From Pseudomonadota bacterium (GTDB lineage: Bacteria > Pseudomonadota > Alphaproteobacteria > Rhizobiales > Rhizobiaceae), in the NCBI GenBank assembly GCA_023387775.1, contig JAEWHN010000253.1, forward strand, positions 1-16,005: 16,005 bases of DNA, written 5' to 3'. Positions 14,194 to 16,005 of this stretch are shown in pieces. Each line of letters begins with the position of its first letter. Position 1 is the stretch's first letter. The notes under the pieces are model-generated. The model was given only the letters and a program-made list of their open reading frames with translations, was not told the origin of the DNA and did no database searches. A program made the translations under genes and the position numbers.

Positions 14194-14921
14194 GGCCATT
14201 CGGCAGGGATGCCCCTGGAGACGTCGGCGACGACCTGATCGCGGCCGAGTTTGTGCTGGGCGTCACGCCTGCCGACAGGCGGCAGGCGGTGCGGGCGCGC
14301 ATCGACAGCGAGCGCGGTTTCGCCCAGTTGGTGGACAAATGGGCGATGCATCTCTCACCGCTGGCGTCCGGGTATCCGGTTGTCGAGCCTCCTGCCTCCA
14401 TGAAGGCGGCGATCGACCGCCGGCTGTTTCCCGAGCCTGCGCCGCCTGCCGATGCAGAGCCGGCCCCAAGGCCGCGGCCGCGGCGACGCAAACTGTGGGG
14501 CATCGCCGCCGCGTTCGCCGTCCTTGCGATTGCGCTGCCCTTGACCATAGGCCGCATTCATATGCGCGCCGGCACCCCGCCGGATATCAGCCTCGTGGCT
14601 TCATTGGCCGGGCAGGGTGGCGAGGTCCGCTACATCGCCGTCTTCGATGCGCCGCGCGGCGAAGCCAGGCTGTCGCGTCTTTCCGGGGAACGTGTCGAAG
14701 GCCATGATTTCCAGCTATGGGTGATCCAGGACGCGAAGGCGCCCGTATCCGTCGGCCTGCTGCCCGCCGGCGACACGGCGCATGTCGCCATATCGCCCGA
14801 TATCGAGAAGGAGTTCATCGCCGGCGCTTCTCTCGCCATCAGCCTGGAGCCTGCCGGCGGCTCTCCTTCCGGCCAGCCCACTGGCCCCATCATTGCGAAG
14901 GGCGAGCTCAAAAGCATCTGA
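14190..14921 (+). CDS. Anti-sigma factor, RskA-like membrane protein
   Basis: A protein of 243 residues that should hold the neighbouring sigma factor inactive at the inner membrane. The N-terminal part has the family pattern D-L-I-A-A-E-F-V-L-G-V near residue 15 and a W-A-M-H-L-S-P-L-A helix near 51, the sigma-binding domain. After a proline/arginine-rich linker comes one membrane helix (about 102-121). A periplasmic RskA-C domain of about 120 residues follows, with F-Q-L-W-V-I and L-A-I-S-L-E-P-A-G-G, both typical. There is no H-x3-C-x2-C zinc motif, so it is not a ZAS-type redox sensor. ATG 14190 overlaps the sigma stop (ATGA) and has AAGGA upstream at 14173-14177; an ATG at 14178 is possible but sits directly on that site. 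Release probably needs proteolysis. Confidence 0.9.
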   Translation: MRPFGRDAPGDVGDDLIAAEFVLGVTPADRRQAVRARIDSERGFAQLVDKWAMHLSPLASGYPVVEPPASMKAAIDRRLFPEPAPPADAEPAPRPRPRRRKLWGIAAAFAVLAIALPLTIGRIHMRAGTPPDISLVASLAGQGGEVRYIAVFDAPRGEARLSRLSGERVEGHDFQLWVIQDAKAPVSVGLLPAGDTAHVAISPDIEKEFIAGASLAISLEPAGGSPSGQPTGPIIAKGELKSI

Positions 14922-14989
14922 CAAGCGTTGCATCTTGGCTTGGGCGCTCAATCGGAGTTGATTGGCGCTTCTGATCTGATTTGGCTTAG

Positions 14990-14999
14990 CTTGCGCAAG
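14990..14999. promoter_or_regulatory. 10-bp palindrome before msrB
   Basis: CTTGCGCAAG is a perfect palindrome 12 bases before the msrB start, overlapping the edge of its ribosome binding site. It might be an operator or just chance. The 90-base gap between the anti-sigma gene and msrB shows no convincing promoter. Confidence 0.25.
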
Positions 15000-15011
15000 G
15001 GAGGGCCGAAG

Positions 15012-15512
15012 ATGAATCGTCGCAGCGTTCTATTGGCCGGTGCCGCAACGGCGGCTGCAGCCGGCAGCGTCTGGATGTTCCGGCGCGGCGTCGGGCCAGA
15101 GCATGCCTGGGCGGAGACATTCGAGATCGACAAGTCCGAAGCCGAATGGCGCAAGATCTTGACGCCCGAGCAGTTTACCGTCCTTCGAAAGCAAGGCACC
15201 GAGCGCGCCGGCTCCAGCCCGCTCGACCATGAAAAGAGAAAAGGCACCTATTACTGCGCGGGCTGCGACCTTGCGGTCTATTCCTCGGAGGCGAAATTCG
15301 ATTCCGGAACCGGCTGGCCGAGCTTCTGGCAATCGCTGCCGGACGCGGTGGGCACCAGGCAGGACAACTCATTGTTCATGACGCGCACCGAGGTGCATTG
15401 TCGCCGCTGCGGCGGTCATCTGGGCCACATCTTCGACGACGGCCCGCCGCCCACGGGCAAGCGCCACTGCCTCAACGGCGTGGCATTGAAATTCAGGCCC
15501 GCAACAGCATGA
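15012..15512 (+). CDS. msrB: Exported peptide-methionine (R)-S-oxide reductase
   Basis: A protein of 166 residues that reduces the R form of methionine sulfoxide in oxidised proteins. It begins with a Tat-type signal, N-R-R-S-V-L-L followed by an alanine-rich core, and a likely cleavage after A-W-A (residue 34), so it should work in the periplasm. The MsrB domain is complete: zinc pairs C82-x2-C85 and C130-x2-C133, G-T-G-W-P-S-F near 99-105, H-L-G-H-I-F (136-141) and the catalytic cysteine C153 in R-H-C-L-N. No other cysteine is present: the position where many MsrB proteins carry the resolving cysteine is a threonine (T100). ATG 15012 has GGGAGG upstream. It follows the sigma/anti-sigma pair in the same direction and may be one of its targets. 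Confidence 0.92.
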   Translation: MNRRSVLLAGAATAAAAGSVWMFRRGVGPEHAWAETFEIDKSEAEWRKILTPEQFTVLRKQGTERAGSSPLDHEKRKGTYYCAGCDLAVYSSEAKFDSGTGWPSFWQSLPDAVGTRQDNSLFMTRTEVHCRRCGGHLGHIFDDGPPPTGKRHCLNGVALKFRPATA

Positions 15513-15591
15513 GCTTTCGCCGCTTGCCGATTGCCCACCGCCGGCTTTGCCGCTAAGTAACCGCCGATTTCCATCCGAAGGGGGCCCTCTC

Positions 15592-16005
15592 ATGACACCG
15601 ACCGACATCGCGGCCAAGGCAGCGGAGCAGGCGAGCCTTCTTTCTGCCGCGTTGCCCTACATGCAACGCTACGAAAACAAGACCGTGGTGGTGAAATATG
15701 GCGGCCATGCCATGGGCGACAATGAGCTCGGCAAGGCCTTCGCGCGCGACATCGCGCTGCTCAAGCAGTCGGGCGTCAATCCCATCGTCGTCCACGGGGG
15801 CGGCCCGCAGATCGGCGCCATGCTGGCCAAGATGGGCATCGAATCCAAGTTCGAGGGCGGCCTGCGCGTGACCGACCAGAAGACAGTCGAGATCGTCGAG
15901 ATGGTGCTGGCCGGTTCGATCAACAAGGAGATCGTCGCGCTCATCAACGCCGAGGGCGAATGGGCGATCGGCCTGTGCGGCAAGGACGGCAACATGGTCT
16001 TCGCC
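15592..16005 (+). CDS. argB: Acetylglutamate kinase, N-terminal part
   Basis: The first 138 residues of the enzyme that phosphorylates N-acetylglutamate with ATP, the second step of arginine synthesis; the gene runs off the right edge. Visible motifs are V-V-K-Y-G-G-H-A-M (phosphate-binding lysine at 35), V-H-G-G-G-P-Q-I, F-E-G-G-L-R-V-T-D (substrate arginine region) and L-A-G-S-I-N-K-E-I-V. The N-terminal helix before the first strand is longer than in E. coli, as in the hexameric, arginine-inhibited kinases of this kind, so feedback control by arginine is likely. The start ATG has AGGGGG seven bases before it. It is 79 bases after msrB, with no terminator visible between them. Confidence 0.97.
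   Translation, partial: MTPTDIAAKAAEQASLLSAALPYMQRYENKTVVVKYGGHAMGDNELGKAFARDIALLKQSGVNPIVVHGGGPQIGAMLAKMGIESKFEGGLRVTDQKTVEIVEMVLAGSINKEIVALINAEGEWAIGLCGKDGNMVFA

Overview
The window is GC-rich chromosomal DNA from an alphaproteobacterium, most likely order Hyphomicrobiales (Rhizobiales) and probably a Mesorhizobium/Phyllobacteriaceae relative. The main reason is the block rpmH-rnpA-yidC ... engB ... argB, a gene order I know from rhizobia. The YidC also has a lysine where gammaproteobacterial YidC has the conserved membrane arginine, as other alphaproteobacteria do. The taxon is inferred from gene order and protein style, not from a database search.

Left part (1-3400, mostly + strand): the C-terminal end of a polar amino-acid type periplasmic binding protein; a small ASCH-domain protein; an MFS/PAT-family transporter broken by an in-frame stop and a frameshift; a 107-residue protein with one C-terminal membrane anchor; and a tRNA-Arg(ACG) gene on the - strand with an encoded CCA end. 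Both the accessory gene content and the decayed transporter suggest a variable region.

Middle (3400-7723): about 620 bases without a gene, holding a cluster of imperfect direct and inverted repeats (3660-3832). After it comes a - strand operon read right to left: a TVP38/TMEM64 (VTT-domain) membrane protein, a two-cysteine FAD disulfide oxidoreductase, and a membrane sensor histidine kinase with no response regulator beside it.

Right part (7724-16005): a divergent promoter region, then the ribosome/membrane-insertion operon rpmH-rnpA-yidC ending in a clear intrinsic terminator. A hexapeptide-repeat acetyltransferase follows, translationally coupled to the GTPase gene engB. Then come a - strand amidase, a divergent ECF sigma factor overlapping an RskA-like anti-sigma factor, a Tat-exported methionine sulfoxide reductase B, and the start of argB. 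The sigma/anti-sigma/exported-MsrB trio looks like a compact envelope oxidative-stress module inserted between engB and argB, which are usually close together in rhizobia.

I see no CRISPR array, insertion sequence, rRNA or intact mobile element. The most unusual signals are the repeat cluster at 3660-3832, the exported MsrB without a resolving cysteine next to its putative sigma switch, and the orphan kinase tied to a disulfide reductase and VTT protein.
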